The notes beneath the pieces are model-generated. The model searched no databases. It saw only the letters and a list, made by a program, of their open reading frames with translations, and was not told where the DNA came from. From JBKEBQ01 sp047973225 (lineage in GTDB: Bacteria > Bacillota_I > Bacilli_A > Erysipelotrichales > Erysipelotrichaceae): DNA of 64,000 nucleotides. The translations under genes and the position numbers were made by a program. How positions within the stretch are numbered: the stretch's first letter is position 1; each line of letters starts with the position of its first letter. The stretch is from positions 4,204 through 68,203 of the forward strand of contig JBKEBQ010000003.1 in assembly GCA_047973225.1 (NCBI GenBank), in the 5' to 3' direction. This document shows positions 26,501 through 35,182 of this stretch, piece by piece.

Positions 26501-27404
26501 TACGACGACCATTATCAATTAGTGCATCTACTGCTTCTTGCAACATACGTTTTTCATTTTGCACAATAATCGCTGGTGTTCCAAGTTCTAACAATTTCTT
26601 CAAACGATTGTTACGTGTAATTACACGACGATATAAATCATTCAAATCACTTGTCGCAAAACGACCACCATCAAGTTGCAACATCGGACGCAAATCTGGT
26701 GGAATCACTGGCAATACATCTAAAACCATCCATTCAGGTTGGTTATCAGAATTCCGAAATGCATTTACAGTATCCAAGCGTTTGATTAATTTTTTTCGTT
26801 TTTCGCCACTTGCGCCTTCTAAATTTTCTTGAATTTCATTGTATTCCTGGTCCAAGTCCACTTTTTTTAATAATACCTTAACTGCCTCTGCACCGGTTTT
26901 TGCTTCAAATGCATCAGCTCCATAAATTTCGATATTTTCACGATATTCACGCTCAGAAATAACTTTTTTATATTCCAATTTTGTCTCTTTTGGATCAGTA
27001 ATAATCCATGATACAAAATATACAACTTCTTCCAACTGTTTTGGTGTTACATTTAAAAGTAACCCAACCCGAGATGGAATTCCTCGTAAATACCAAATAT
27101 GTGCAACAGGTGCTGCCAACTCGATATGTCCCATGCGTTCGCGGCGTACACTTGATTTGGTGATTTCAACACCACAACGATCACACACAACCCCTTTATA
27201 ACGAACTTTTTTATATTTACCGCAGTAACATTCCCAGTCTTTACTAGGTCCAAAGATACGCTCACAAAACAATCCCTCACGTTCTGGTTTTTGTGAACGA
27301 TAGTTGATTGTTTCTGGCTTTTTTACTTCGCCATGTGACCATCGTAAAATTGTTTTTGGTGAAGCAATATTCATTTGAATTGATGAAAAATTATTAACAC
27401 TCAT
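23550..27404 (-). CDS. rpoC: RNA polymerase subunit beta prime
   Basis: Catalytic clamp subunit of RNA polymerase, 1284 residues. Zinc knuckle CYCGKYK...CDRCG near residues 59-77, active-site NADFDGDQM near residue 450, second zinc site with CGTDQG and CRSIQGVCQTC near residues 830-930, and GIMAAQSIGEPGTQLTMRTF. It ends in an acidic tail (EEEL-type). Starts 12 bases after rpoB. Confidence 0.99.
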   Translation of the reverse strand: MSVNNFSSIQMNIASPKTILRWSHGEVKKPETINYRSQKPEREGLFCERIFGPSKDWECYCGKYKKVRYKGVVCDRCGVEITKSSVRRERMGHIELAAPVAHIWYLRGIPSRVGLLLNVTPKQLEEVVYFVSWIITDPKETKLEYKKVISEREYRENIEIYGADAFEAKTGAEAVKVLLKKVDLDQEYNEIQENLEGASGEKRKKLIKRLDTVNAFRNSDNQPEWMVLDVLPVIPPDLRPMLQLDGGRFATSDLNDLYRRVITRNNRLKKLLELGTPAIIVQNEKRMLQEAVDALIDNGRRSKPITGAGGRALKSLSHSLKGKQGRFRQNLLGKRVDFSGRSVIAVGPDLKMYQCGIPREMAIQLFKPYVINEIVNREIANNHKTAEKLIDKLDPRVWDIVEDVIEGHPVLLNRAPTLHRLGIQAYLPKLVEGRAIRLHPLVCPAFNADFDGDQMAVHVPLSEEARAEAYVLMLGSNNILGPKDGKPIVTPSQDMVLGNFYLTMEETKEEFYAEAKRYEALNCPQEAELWRTYGDNEGHAYRNVNEVLMAYETKQVHLHTRIAIRAASLGKEGFSDEQNRSYLSTTVGKVIFNNIFPKDFPYIEEVSEENFVATPDMFFFKMGTDMKKAISKLPIVEAMKKKDLGLVIGEVFKRYSTSETSEILDEIKNNGFRYSTVAGITVSLADIEVAPNKKKFVDEGKKKASVLMEYREKGKLTTQEWERHLNKLWDDVKKDILGEFKKALGRKNPINMMATSGARGNDSNFTQLAGMRGLMAKPSQSKSAKGYQPSVIEVPIYSCFREGLNVSEFFISTHGVRKGLTDTALKTAESGYLTRRLVDVAQDVVIKEHDCGTDQGYWVEEIRDRKQDSLVESLYDRLVGRHAFETVLHPKTQAVLVEADEFMDEYKAQAIVDAGVKGMFIRSAFTCRSIQGVCQTCYGRNMATGQEVEVGEAVGIMAAQSIGEPGTQLTMRTFHTGGVATAGGGDITQGLPRVEELFEARSPKGAAVLAKISGVISKIEVLEGVSGSEVTITNENESILHKIGPTQMIRSWLKEGSEMTAGDKITEGQVAPKELLEVAGVREVQRYILKEVKKVYASQGIDISDKHIEVMVRQMLRKVRVVEGNEENLSAGMQISLTQITKLNREALLSGGKPATFTPVLLGISKASVETDSFLSAASFQETTKVLTDASIKGKKDNLVGLKENVIIGKMIPAGTGCGVDRETTFKISEKASELRVKRESANAIEETEEDRLMNFIPKDSLPSEEVVSEAIQEEELSVQDIEL

Positions 27405-27415
27405 ATTTGCTCCTC

Positions 27416-30400
27416 CTATTCCATTGCCGTATGCAACAGTTCTTGCATATCTTCAATATCTTCTAAATCTTCTTTTTTTGTTTCATCTTCTTCATTTGTT
27501 GAAGATGTTTCTTTTTCAGGCACATCCTCTATAATGCTTTGCATCTCTTCATCTAGCTTTGCGATGGTTTCTTCATTCAAAAAGTCACGTTTTGGTTTCT
27601 CTTCTTCTTCGCGACGTTTTAAATCAACTTCTTGATTGTTTTCATCCAACATTTTCACTTCAATTGCCAATGCTTGTAATTCATGCACAAGAACTCTAAA
27701 AGATTCTGGAATTCCTGCATCAGGAATTTCTTTTCCTTTGATAATCGCTTCATACGTTTTGGTACGTCCTTGAATATCATCTGACTTAATCGTTAAAATT
27801 TCTTGTAGTGTGTGTGCAGCACCATATGCTTCTAACGCCCAAACTTCCATCTCACCAAAACGTTGTCCACCATTTTGTGCTTTACCACCCAATGGTTGTT
27901 GCGTTACAAGTGAGTAAGGTCCTGTTGCACGCGCATGCAGCTTATCATCAACCATATGCGCCAACTTAATCATGTACATCACTCCAACACTGATTCGCTC
28001 ATCAAAAGCTTCACCAGTGCGACCGTCATATAGTACCGTTTTTCCATCTTCACTCATATCTGCTTCGTTCATAATACTACTCAAATCATCATTTTCGATT
28101 CCATCAAATACTGGTGTTGAAAACTTAATACCTAATTTTTTAGCAGCAAATCCTAAGTGAATCTCCAAAATTTGTCCAATATTCATACGTGAAGGCACCC
28201 CAAAAGGATTTAACATCACGTCAACAGGTGTCCCATCTGGCATATATGGCATATCTTCCTCTGGTAATATTTTGGAGATAACCCCTTTATTACCATGGCG
28301 TCCTGCCATTTTATCGCCTTCGGAGATTTTACGTTTTTGAACAATATATACTTTTACAGTTTCATTTACTCCAGGAGGTAAATCATGTCCCTCACTACGC
28401 TTGAAGACACGTACCGAATGAACAATCCCATCTCCTCCATGTGGAACTTTTAGGGAATTGTCACGAACTTCACGTGACTTTTCACCAAAGATCGCCAACA
28501 GTAATTTTTCTTCCGGAGAAACTTCGCTTTGACCTTTTGGTGTAACTTTACCGACAAGAATATCGCCTTCTTTAACTTCGGCACCCACCATAACAATTCC
28601 TCGATGATCAAGGTTTCGCCAAGCAGTTTCACTAACATTAGGGATATCCCTAGTAATTTCCTCAGGACCAAGTTTCGTATCTCGACAATCAATATCATAA
28701 TCTTCAATATGAATCGACGTATACACATCATCACGTACCAAACGCTCGGACATAATGATGGCATCTTCATAATTGTATCCATACCATGTCATATATGCAA
28801 TGGTAACATTTTGGCCAAGTGCCAATTCCCCATTTTGCATTGAAGGTCCATCAACAAGAACTTCTCCTTTTGTAATTTTTTCGCCTTTTTCAACAATCGG
28901 TATTTGATTGATGCTTGTTCCTGCATTTGAACAATCAAATTTGCGTAATTTATATTCTCGTTTTCCATCTTTTTCCGAAACGATAACTTTTTGTGCATCG
29001 ACATATTCAACAACACCACTCTCACGCGCAACAACTCCACTGCCCGAGTCTTTAGCAATGGTATTTTCAATACCCGTTCCAACAAAAGGACTTTGTGGTT
29101 TTACCAAAGGTACTGCTTGACGTTGCATATTGGCACCCATCAATGCACGTGATGCATCATCATTTTCTAAGAATGGAATACACGCTGTTGCAACCGAAAC
29201 AATTTGTTTCGGACTAACATCCGCCAACTCTACATCTTCTCTTTTTGCAAGAATGGTTTCACCATTCAATCTCGCTACTACTTGTTCATTGACCAGTTTT
29301 CCTTCAATGACCTCATTCGCTTGCGCAATCACATAATCTGCTTCATCATCAGCACTTAAATAAATCGCTTCTTCAAGTACCGTTCCATCTTTTTCAACCA
29401 AACGATATGGTGTCTGGATAAACCCATATTCATTAATTTTTCCATATGTCGTCAAATTGCTAATCAACCCAATGTTTGGTCCTTCTGGTGTTTCAATCGG
29501 ACAAATTCTACCATAGTGGGAATTGTGTACATCTCGAACTTCAAAACCTGCACGCTCACGCGATAAACCACCTGGCCCTAACGCTGAAATACGACGTTTA
29601 TTGGTAAGTTCCGCAAGTGGATTTTGTTGATCCATAAATTGCGACAGTTGCGAACTTGAAAAGAATTCTTTCACAGCTGCAGTTAAAGGACGAATGTTGG
29701 TAAGTTTTTTCGGTGTAAGGGTTTCTATTTCGGCAATCGACATTCTTTCCTTAACCACTCTCTCCATTCTCGATAGTCCAATTCTAAATTGATTTTGAAT
29801 CAGTTCACCAACAGAACGAATACGGCGATTCCCCAACATATCAATATCGTCATTCTCACCTATTCCATACATTACTGTCAACGTGTAGTCATATAACGCA
29901 TACATATCTGATACCGTAATTGTATGTTTATCAGCATAAGGGTCATTTCCAACCACTTTTACTGCTACATTATCACCTGCATGAATCATCACTTCTTGTA
30001 CTGCACAACCAATCAAACATATACGGATGTTTTCACCAGCCAATACACGCTCTTTTAGCGCTTGTTCTTGTTTACTAGAAAGTGGCGCTGTTTTATCTCC
30101 ACATGTAAATTCATATGGATATACTTCACCATCTTTATCTAGAATATCATTTCCCTTGGCATCTATAACACGTCCTAAAGAATATAATGTTTGACCATAT
30201 GCCATAACAGCAGTAAAATTTTTCTTTGTTAAAGCGATTGTTTGCGAAAATAAACCTGCATGAATCATCACTTCATCTACTTCTTTTGCAAGTTTTTCAA
30301 CATCCGCTTCACTCAATACGGTATTTGCAAAAATCGTATATTTACTAAGTTCTACATCTTCTGCAACCAATCTACCAACCAGTGCTTGTTTATGTGCTGT

Positions 30401-31603
30401 CGGGATCATTCTAGTATCTGCATGATGGAACAAGGTATTGTAAGGGAATGCCTTCATATGCATACCTTTTTTCATTTCTTCGCGTAATTCGTTACGAATT
30501 TCACGGTTCACAAACGTTCCTTGCTTATATTTGACTTTTCCATTCACATCTAAAATGTCTTGCGCTAAATAATTGTTCGTCATACGATCCACAACAAACA
30601 ATTTTTTACCTAATTTAAAACGACCTGCTTTGGTCAAATCATAACGACGTGTATCAAAAAATTTCGCATTCATTAAGGTAATCGAACCATCCAATGTTGG
30701 AATTTCATCCGCTCTTTGGTTTTCATAAATGTTCAACAATGCTTCTTGTGTCGTTTTGACTTTATCATTCATCAATGTATTTTCAATTTCTTCATACTTC
30801 CCAAAATAGGAACCATACAATTGAAGATACACTTCTAAAAATTCATGCTCTTTCACATCCTCTGGCATTTCCTCCAATGTGGTGCGTCCCATAGACTGTA
30901 AAAACAAACGAATTTTTTCACTATCAAAAGAATCGATATTACTATCCAAATCCACCGACATTCCCAGCGCTTTGAATAAAATTGTCGAAACAATTTTACG
31001 TTTTCGATCAATGCTCATACTCAATATTCGAGCATTGCTTTGTTTTTTGATTTCACTCATAAATTCCAACCAAGTACCACGACTTGGAATCAATTCAGAT
31101 TTATAAGTTTCACGACCCGTCTTTTCTTCATACCCTTGCGCAAAATAAGCACCAGGTGAGCGAACAATTTGTGAAACGATAACTCGTTCTGCACCATTGA
31201 TCACAAACGTTCCACTGTCCGTCATAAGTGGAAAATCACCCAAGAAAACATCCTCTTCCTTAGAAATCAATTCCCCCGTGTTTGGATCCTCTATTTCTAA
31301 TTCCATTTTCGCTTTGATCGGTGTAGCATAATTTATTTCACGATATTGTGCTTCCTCAGCACTGAACTTTGGTACTTCAAACTCGTAATCAACAAACTTC
31401 AATTTAATATTTCCACCATGATTTGTAATCGGATATATTTCATCAAAAACTTCACGAATTCCCTCATCTTTAAACCAATCGAAAGAATTGGTTTGAATCT
31501 CTACAAGATTTGGTAAATCCAAATCTCCACTTACTCTTGAATAGTCTCTACGTTCTGCCTTTTTACCGATTTTCACAACTCGATAAGTGTCTTTTTTTGC
31601 CAT
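27416..31603 (-). CDS. rpoB: RNA polymerase subunit beta with insertion and acidic tail
   Basis: Second large RNA polymerase subunit, about 1395 residues from MAKKDTYRVVKIG, clearly longer than the ~1190 of Bacillus. The rifampicin region reads SSSQLSQFMDQQNPLAELTN, so the residue equal to E. coli H526 is Asn (codon 29600-29602). The stretch around residues 400-545 appears enlarged and carries a twice-repeated EVMIHAG. The last ~80 residues after VLVHELQALAIEVKML are acidic and low-complexity. The ATG at 31603 has better spacing to AAAGG than the one at 31612. Confidence 0.98.
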   Translation of the reverse strand: MAKKDTYRVVKIGKKAERRDYSRVSGDLDLPNLVEIQTNSFDWFKDEGIREVFDEIYPITNHGGNIKLKFVDYEFEVPKFSAEEAQYREINYATPIKAKMELEIEDPNTGELISKEEDVFLGDFPLMTDSGTFVINGAERVIVSQIVRSPGAYFAQGYEEKTGRETYKSELIPSRGTWLEFMSEIKKQSNARILSMSIDRKRKIVSTILFKALGMSVDLDSNIDSFDSEKIRLFLQSMGRTTLEEMPEDVKEHEFLEVYLQLYGSYFGKYEEIENTLMNDKVKTTQEALLNIYENQRADEIPTLDGSITLMNAKFFDTRRYDLTKAGRFKLGKKLFVVDRMTNNYLAQDILDVNGKVKYKQGTFVNREIRNELREEMKKGMHMKAFPYNTLFHHADTRMIPTAHKQALVGRLVAEDVELSKYTIFANTVLSEADVEKLAKEVDEVMIHAGLFSQTIALTKKNFTAVMAYGQTLYSLGRVIDAKGNDILDKDGEVYPYEFTCGDKTAPLSSKQEQALKERVLAGENIRICLIGCAVQEVMIHAGDNVAVKVVGNDPYADKHTITVSDMYALYDYTLTVMYGIGENDDIDMLGNRRIRSVGELIQNQFRIGLSRMERVVKERMSIAEIETLTPKKLTNIRPLTAAVKEFFSSSQLSQFMDQQNPLAELTNKRRISALGPGGLSRERAGFEVRDVHNSHYGRICPIETPEGPNIGLISNLTTYGKINEYGFIQTPYRLVEKDGTVLEEAIYLSADDEADYVIAQANEVIEGKLVNEQVVARLNGETILAKREDVELADVSPKQIVSVATACIPFLENDDASRALMGANMQRQAVPLVKPQSPFVGTGIENTIAKDSGSGVVARESGVVEYVDAQKVIVSEKDGKREYKLRKFDCSNAGTSINQIPIVEKGEKITKGEVLVDGPSMQNGELALGQNVTIAYMTWYGYNYEDAIIMSERLVRDDVYTSIHIEDYDIDCRDTKLGPEEITRDIPNVSETAWRNLDHRGIVMVGAEVKEGDILVGKVTPKGQSEVSPEEKLLLAIFGEKSREVRDNSLKVPHGGDGIVHSVRVFKRSEGHDLPPGVNETVKVYIVQKRKISEGDKMAGRHGNKGVISKILPEEDMPYMPDGTPVDVMLNPFGVPSRMNIGQILEIHLGFAAKKLGIKFSTPVFDGIENDDLSSIMNEADMSEDGKTVLYDGRTGEAFDERISVGVMYMIKLAHMVDDKLHARATGPYSLVTQQPLGGKAQNGGQRFGEMEVWALEAYGAAHTLQEILTIKSDDIQGRTKTYEAIIKGKEIPDAGIPESFRVLVHELQALAIEVKMLDENNQEVDLKRREEEEKPKRDFLNEETIAKLDEEMQSIIEDVPEKETSSTNEEDETKKEDLEDIEDMQELLHTAME

Positions 31604-31679
31604 GAGTGTCATCCTTTCTTATCTATACAAATACAACATAATGGCATAAGTCACCACTATAATTATTGTATTATTATGC

Positions 31680-31708
31680 AATATAATATGTTAGCAATAT
31701 TTAGTCAA
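31680..31708 (-). promoter_or_regulatory. Predicted promoter upstream of rpoB
   Basis: TTGACT (31703-31708), 17-bp spacer, TATATT (31680-31685), just after the ybxB stop. An overlapping TTGACA to the right could also serve. It would give rpoBC expression independent of rplKAJL. Confidence 0.6.
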
Positions 31709-31712
31709 TATG

Positions 31713-32309
31713 TCAATGTTTTTTTGACATCAACACATAAAAACCTTTTGCTTTTAAAAGAATTTCACAATTCTTATATACTTCTTCCATATACGTTTTT
31801 GCACTTTTTGCACCATGCGATTTCCGTATTACCACAAGCAAATATCCATTTTTTACAATATGCGCGAAAGATTGTCTTAACATCTCATAGACGACTTTCT
31901 TACCCGCACGAATAGGCGGATTGCATATAATAGAAGTAAATGTTCGCTTTGGTATCGCTTCAAAAATATTCGATTTTATAACCTCCACCAACACCTTATT
32001 CAAGCGCGCATTTTCTTTTGCTAAATCAAGGGCTCTTGTATTGATATCTAGCATCGTTACCGCTGCACTTGGATGTTCATGTTTCAAGATAATCCCAACA
32101 CACCCAATACCACATCCCAAATCTAAAATATGCTCACCCAAATCTATTTGCTTACTTGCTTCTAGTAATGTTTTTGTACCTTCGTCCAACTCTCCTTTGG
32201 AGAATACTCCATCATCAGAAATAAAGGTATATGGAAAACACCAAAACCGGAAAGAAAATTCCTTCCGGTTACTTTTTAAATGTTGATGTTCATGAAAGTA
32301 ATGATTCAT
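31713..32309 (-). CDS. Class I SAM-dependent methyltransferase (YbxB/RsmC-like)
   Basis: Probable rRNA guanine methyltransferase. 198 residues. SAM-binding motif ILDLGCGIGCVGIIL near residue 61, acidic loop VTMLDIN, and the catalytic NPPIRAGK near residue 130, typical of N2-guanine methyltransferases. It starts in the gap between rplL and rpoB, the same place as ybxB in Bacillus. The exact target is not known from sequence. Confidence 0.92.
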   Translation of the reverse strand: MNHYFHEHQHLKSNRKEFSFRFWCFPYTFISDDGVFSKGELDEGTKTLLEASKQIDLGEHILDLGCGIGCVGIILKHEHPSAAVTMLDINTRALDLAKENARLNKVLVEVIKSNIFEAIPKRTFTSIICNPPIRAGKKVVYEMLRQSFAHIVKNGYLLVVIRKSHGAKSAKTYMEEVYKNCEILLKAKGFYVLMSKKH

Positions 32310-32347
32310 ATACCCACATCCTTTGGCGCTAGCTTATATTACTTTAC

Positions 32348-32722
32348 TTATTTAACTTCTACAACGGCTCCAGCTGCTTCTAATTTTGCCTTTAATTCTT
32401 CAGCTTCAGCAGGTGCAATGTTTTCTTTAATTACTGCAGGAACAGCTTCTGCTTTTTGTTTTGCTTCCAACAATCCTAATCCAGTGATTTCACGCACTGC
32501 TTTAATTACGTTCACTTTTGAATCTCCTACATTTACAATTGTTACTGTAACTTCTGTTGGTTCTCCAGCAGCATCTGCTGCATCACCTGCCGCAGCAACC
32601 GCAACCGGTGCAGCCGCAGTTACTCCAAATTCTTCTTCAATTGCTTCAATCAATTCATTTAATTCTAAAATTGTCATTTCTTTTAGCGATGCAATTACAT
32701 CATCTTTATTTAATTTAGCCAT
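32348..32722 (-). CDS. rplL: 50S ribosomal protein L7/L12
   Basis: Stalk protein that recruits translation GTPases. 124 residues: dimerisation domain, an Ala-rich hinge (VAVAAAGDAADAAGEP) and the C-terminal domain KVNVIKAVREITGLGLLEAK. Follows rplJ by 35 bases. Confidence 0.98.
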   Translation of the reverse strand: MAKLNKDDVIASLKEMTILELNELIEAIEEEFGVTAAAPVAVAAAGDAADAAGEPTEVTVTIVNVGDSKVNVIKAVREITGLGLLEAKQKAEAVPAVIKENIAPAEAEELKAKLEAAGAVVEVK

Positions 32723-32757
32723 TACAATGGTCCTCCTATTTTATATTGTTTGTATGT

Positions 32758-33252
32758 TTAAGCTTCTTCTTTTTGTTCTTTCACTGCATTTAAAACACAT
32801 GCAAAGGAACGAACTGGCGATTGGAAACATCCGAGTAACATGGAAAGCATTCCATCTCTGTTTGGTAGTTTTGATAAACGGTTGATAACTTCAACGTCTA
32901 CAACTTTCCCATCAACCATGCCACCTTTAATGATTAGTTTATCGTGCTTTTTCGCAAAATCAACCAACACTCTTGAAGGGGCAACAGCATCAGCGCCAAA
33001 CGCAAACGCATTTGGTCCTGTTAAATTTTCTTTTAAGTCGTCAAATGATGCTTTTTCAACAGCTCTTGAAACCATCGAGTTTTTATAAACTTTGAAGTCT
33101 ACTTCTTCATTGCGAAGTTCACGACGTAATTCCGTAACTTCACTTACACTCAATCCGCGATATTCAACAATAACAGCGCTTGCTGCATCTTTAAATTTTG
33201 TTGTAATCTCATCGACCAATGCGACTTTAGAATCTAAAATTGTTTGGTTCAT
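32758..33252 (-). CDS. rplJ: 50S ribosomal protein L10
   Basis: Base of the L7/L12 stalk, 164 residues from MNQTILDSKVALVDEI. Motifs YRGLSVSEVTELRRELR and KVYKNSM are standard. AAAAGGAGG lies before the ATG at 33252; a longer upstream frame would overlap the leader. L10 binds its own leader, which is recognisable here. Confidence 0.97.
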   Translation of the reverse strand: MNQTILDSKVALVDEITTKFKDAASAVIVEYRGLSVSEVTELRRELRNEEVDFKVYKNSMVSRAVEKASFDDLKENLTGPNAFAFGADAVAPSRVLVDFAKKHDKLIIKGGMVDGKVVDVEVINRLSKLPNRDGMLSMLLGCFQSPVRSFACVLNAVKEQKEEA

Positions 33253-33420
33253 GATATACCTCCTTTTCCTGTATGACAATATAGCCAATAGTTATAAAAA
33301 CGCTCGCCTGTATAGACAAAGCGAGCGAAAAGTTTTATATCTTACTTATCAACCTCGGTAACATAATTAAGCACTCGGCCGTTACTGTCTATGGCATATT
33401 GAAACATTCTTTATTCTATA
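33253..33420 (-). promoter_or_regulatory. L10 leader with attenuator
   Basis: A structured region between rplA and rplJ. It contains GACAGTAACGGCCGAGTGCT and TTACCGAGGTTGATAAG, which fit the kink-turn type L10 leader. The 7-bp stem CGCTCGC / GCGAGCG (33301-33327) is followed by TTTTTAT and forms an intrinsic terminator. Binding of L10(L12) should decide between terminator and read-through, adjusting rplJL-rpoBC output. Confidence 0.85.
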
Positions 33421-33443
33421 TACTTGTTCATGTTTTGTCAAGT

Positions 33444-34124
33444 TTAAACAGCAACTTTAATACCAGGTCCCATTGTACTTGATACACTCACATTTAAGAA
33501 ATACTGTCCTTTTACTGCCGCTGGACGAGCTTTTAACACAACCTCGTATAATGCACTAAAGTTTTCAACAAGTTTCTTTTCATCGAAAGAGACCTTTCCA
33601 ATCAGCACATTGATGTTTCCATCTTTATCTACACGATATTCAACCTTACCTTTTTTAATATCTTCAACAGCTTTTTGCACATCCATCGTTACCGTTCCTG
33701 TTTTAGGATTTGGCATCAAACCTTTAGGTCCTAAGATTTTCCCCAGTTTTCCTAATTCACCCATCATGTTTGGTGTAGCAACAATCACATCAAAGTCTAA
33801 CCAACCTTTTTTAATATCTTCTAATAATTCTTTACCACCAACAAAATCTGCACCAGCATCTTTTGCTTCTTGTTCTTGTGGTCCTTGCGCAATCACACAA
33901 ACCTTTTGTGTACGTCCACTACCATTTGGTAATACCATTGCCCCACGAATTTGTTGATCCGCATGACGTGAGTCAACATTCAATCTCATTGAAAGCTCAA
34001 CACTTTCATCAAATTTCGCAAAACTTGTTTTTTTCAATAATGCTACTGCTTCTTCAATAGAATAAGATGCTTCTTTATCCACCAACTTCGCAGCTTCTAC
34101 ATATTTTTTTCCTTGCTTAGCCAT
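33444..34124 (-). CDS. rplA: 50S ribosomal protein L1
   Basis: Stalk protein at the E site, often autoregulating rplKA. 226 residues with MRLNVDSRHADQQIRGAMVL, the central PNMMGELGKLGKILGPKGLM and TMGPGIKV near the end. Starts 9 bases after rplK. Confidence 0.98.
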   Translation of the reverse strand: MAKQGKKYVEAAKLVDKEASYSIEEAVALLKKTSFAKFDESVELSMRLNVDSRHADQQIRGAMVLPNGSGRTQKVCVIAQGPQEQEAKDAGADFVGGKELLEDIKKGWLDFDVIVATPNMMGELGKLGKILGPKGLMPNPKTGTVTMDVQKAVEDIKKGKVEYRVDKDGNINVLIGKVSFDEKKLVENFSALYEVVLKARPAAVKGQYFLNVSVSSTMGPGIKVAV

Positions 34125-34133
34125 GGGTTCCTC

Positions 34134-34550
34134 CTATTCCATACCTTCCACAACAATTCCCATGTTGCGGGCAGTACCAGCAATGATTTTCATTGCGCCT
34201 TCAATATCATTTGCATTCAAATCTGGCATTTTGTATTCTGCGATTTCACGAACTTGATCCGCACTCACCGTTCCCGCAGGAATTTTAGAATTTGCGGCAG
34301 CTTTTTGAATCTTCGCAGCCTTTTTTAACAACACACTTGCTGGTGTTGTTTTCAATACGAAATCAAATGATTTATCTTCGTATGCTGTAATAATAACCGG
34401 AACAATATCTCCGCTACGTTCTTTTGTAGCATCGTTAAATGCTTGCGTAAATTGTGGCATATTAATCCCAACAGATGCAAGCGCCGGTCCTGGTTTTGCT
34501 CCCCCAGCAGGGAACTGTAGCTTCGCTACCTTAGCGACTTTTTTACTCAT
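34134..34550 (-). CDS. rplK: 50S ribosomal protein L11
   Basis: Stimulates GTPase factors and RelA. 138 residues; starts MSKKVAKVAKLQFPAGGAKPGP, with the conserved linker PPASVL-like TTPASVLLKKAA and MPDLNANDIEGAMKIIAGTA. First gene of this operon. In Bacillus nusG lies directly upstream; here 12.9 kb of accessory DNA intervenes. Confidence 0.98.
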   Translation of the reverse strand: MSKKVAKVAKLQFPAGGAKPGPALASVGINMPQFTQAFNDATKERSGDIVPVIITAYEDKSFDFVLKTTPASVLLKKAAKIQKAAANSKIPAGTVSADQVREIAEYKMPDLNANDIEGAMKIIAGTARNMGIVVEGME

Positions 34551-34581
34551 AAGACACCTCCTATATATTTGGTCTTATGCA

Positions 34582-34614
34582 GTGGTTAAGCGAAAGTATC
34601 GCACTTTCTACCAC
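34582..34614 (-). promoter_or_regulatory. Stem-loop in the rplK leader
   Basis: GTGGT...ACCAC with an inner GAAAGT / ACTTTC stem, about 30 bases upstream of the rplK start. A candidate autoregulatory site for L1, but no match to a known L1 site was demonstrated. Confidence 0.45.
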
Positions 34615-34638
34615 GCATGCCTAAAAACAGGCCTCTTC

Positions 34639-34667
34639 ATAATATACTAATCAATGATGAAATGCAA
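34639..34667 (-). promoter_or_regulatory. Predicted promoter of rplK-rplA
   Basis: TTGCAT (34662-34667), 17-bp spacer, TATTAT (34639-34644). Upstream lies AT-rich island DNA, so the operon has a promoter of its own. Confidence 0.65.
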
Positions 34668-34736
34668 GAACATTAGTCTTTTCACTGCACGTTTTAAATT
34701 GCAATGTATAAATTTTTACTTGCATAAAAAATATAT

Positions 34737-34817
34737 AAAACGGAAATATCCATTTGTTTCAAGTGCAACCAACCTCTATGGTCGACTTAAAATACGATAG
34801 ATTATCTCCGTTTTTTT
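34737..34817 (-). terminator. Possible terminator after the secreted/membrane pair
   Basis: Arms AACGGAGATAA and its near-complement around AAACGGAAATA, with a long loop. On the minus strand it ends TTTCCGTTTTATA. It lies 30-110 bases downstream of the membrane-protein stop at 34849. The loop is large, so the call is weak. Confidence 0.35.
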
Positions 34818-34848
34818 GCCTTTTAACACATGATGTACATCATTTTCT

Positions 34849-35181
34849 TCACTTTCTTAAGTACTTCCGATCATTTTTTATTCTTAAATAATAACCAATA
34901 ATGAGAATGCTAAATATAATAACTTGACCGATAACTGTTAATAGCTGATTTGTAGAAAACGACAACAAGAGATGTAAAGCAAAAATATCCATGCCCCACA
35001 AAGCAAATATAAAGGCTTCTCTTTTTGCATATCTAGATACGTTTTCTTCTTTATCTATAAAAAGCATTTTTTGAGTTGATGGCCGCTTTCGCACATAAAG
35101 GTATCCACTATAAGTTAAAGCCATAATCCCAAATCCTGGAGCAAGCATTCCAATGGTAAAAATAGTAAATATATCGTTCAT
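34849..35181 (-). CDS. Small multi-span membrane protein (partner of secreted protein)
   Basis: 110 residues from MNDIFTIFTIGMLAPGF. Three hydrophobic segments (about residues 3-22, 55-73, 79-98), a basic loop (VRKRPSTQK) and a Lys/Arg-rich end. The ATG at 35181 lies just after the stop of the preceding gene with no good ribosome site, suggesting translational coupling. No family is recognised. By position it may protect the producer from, or help export, the secreted product. Confidence 0.6.
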   Translation of the reverse strand: MNDIFTIFTIGMLAPGFGIMALTYSGYLYVRKRPSTQKMLFIDKEENVSRYAKREAFIFALWGMDIFALHLLLSFSTNQLLTVIGQVIIFSILIIGYYLRIKNDRKYLRK

Positions 35182-35182
35182 T

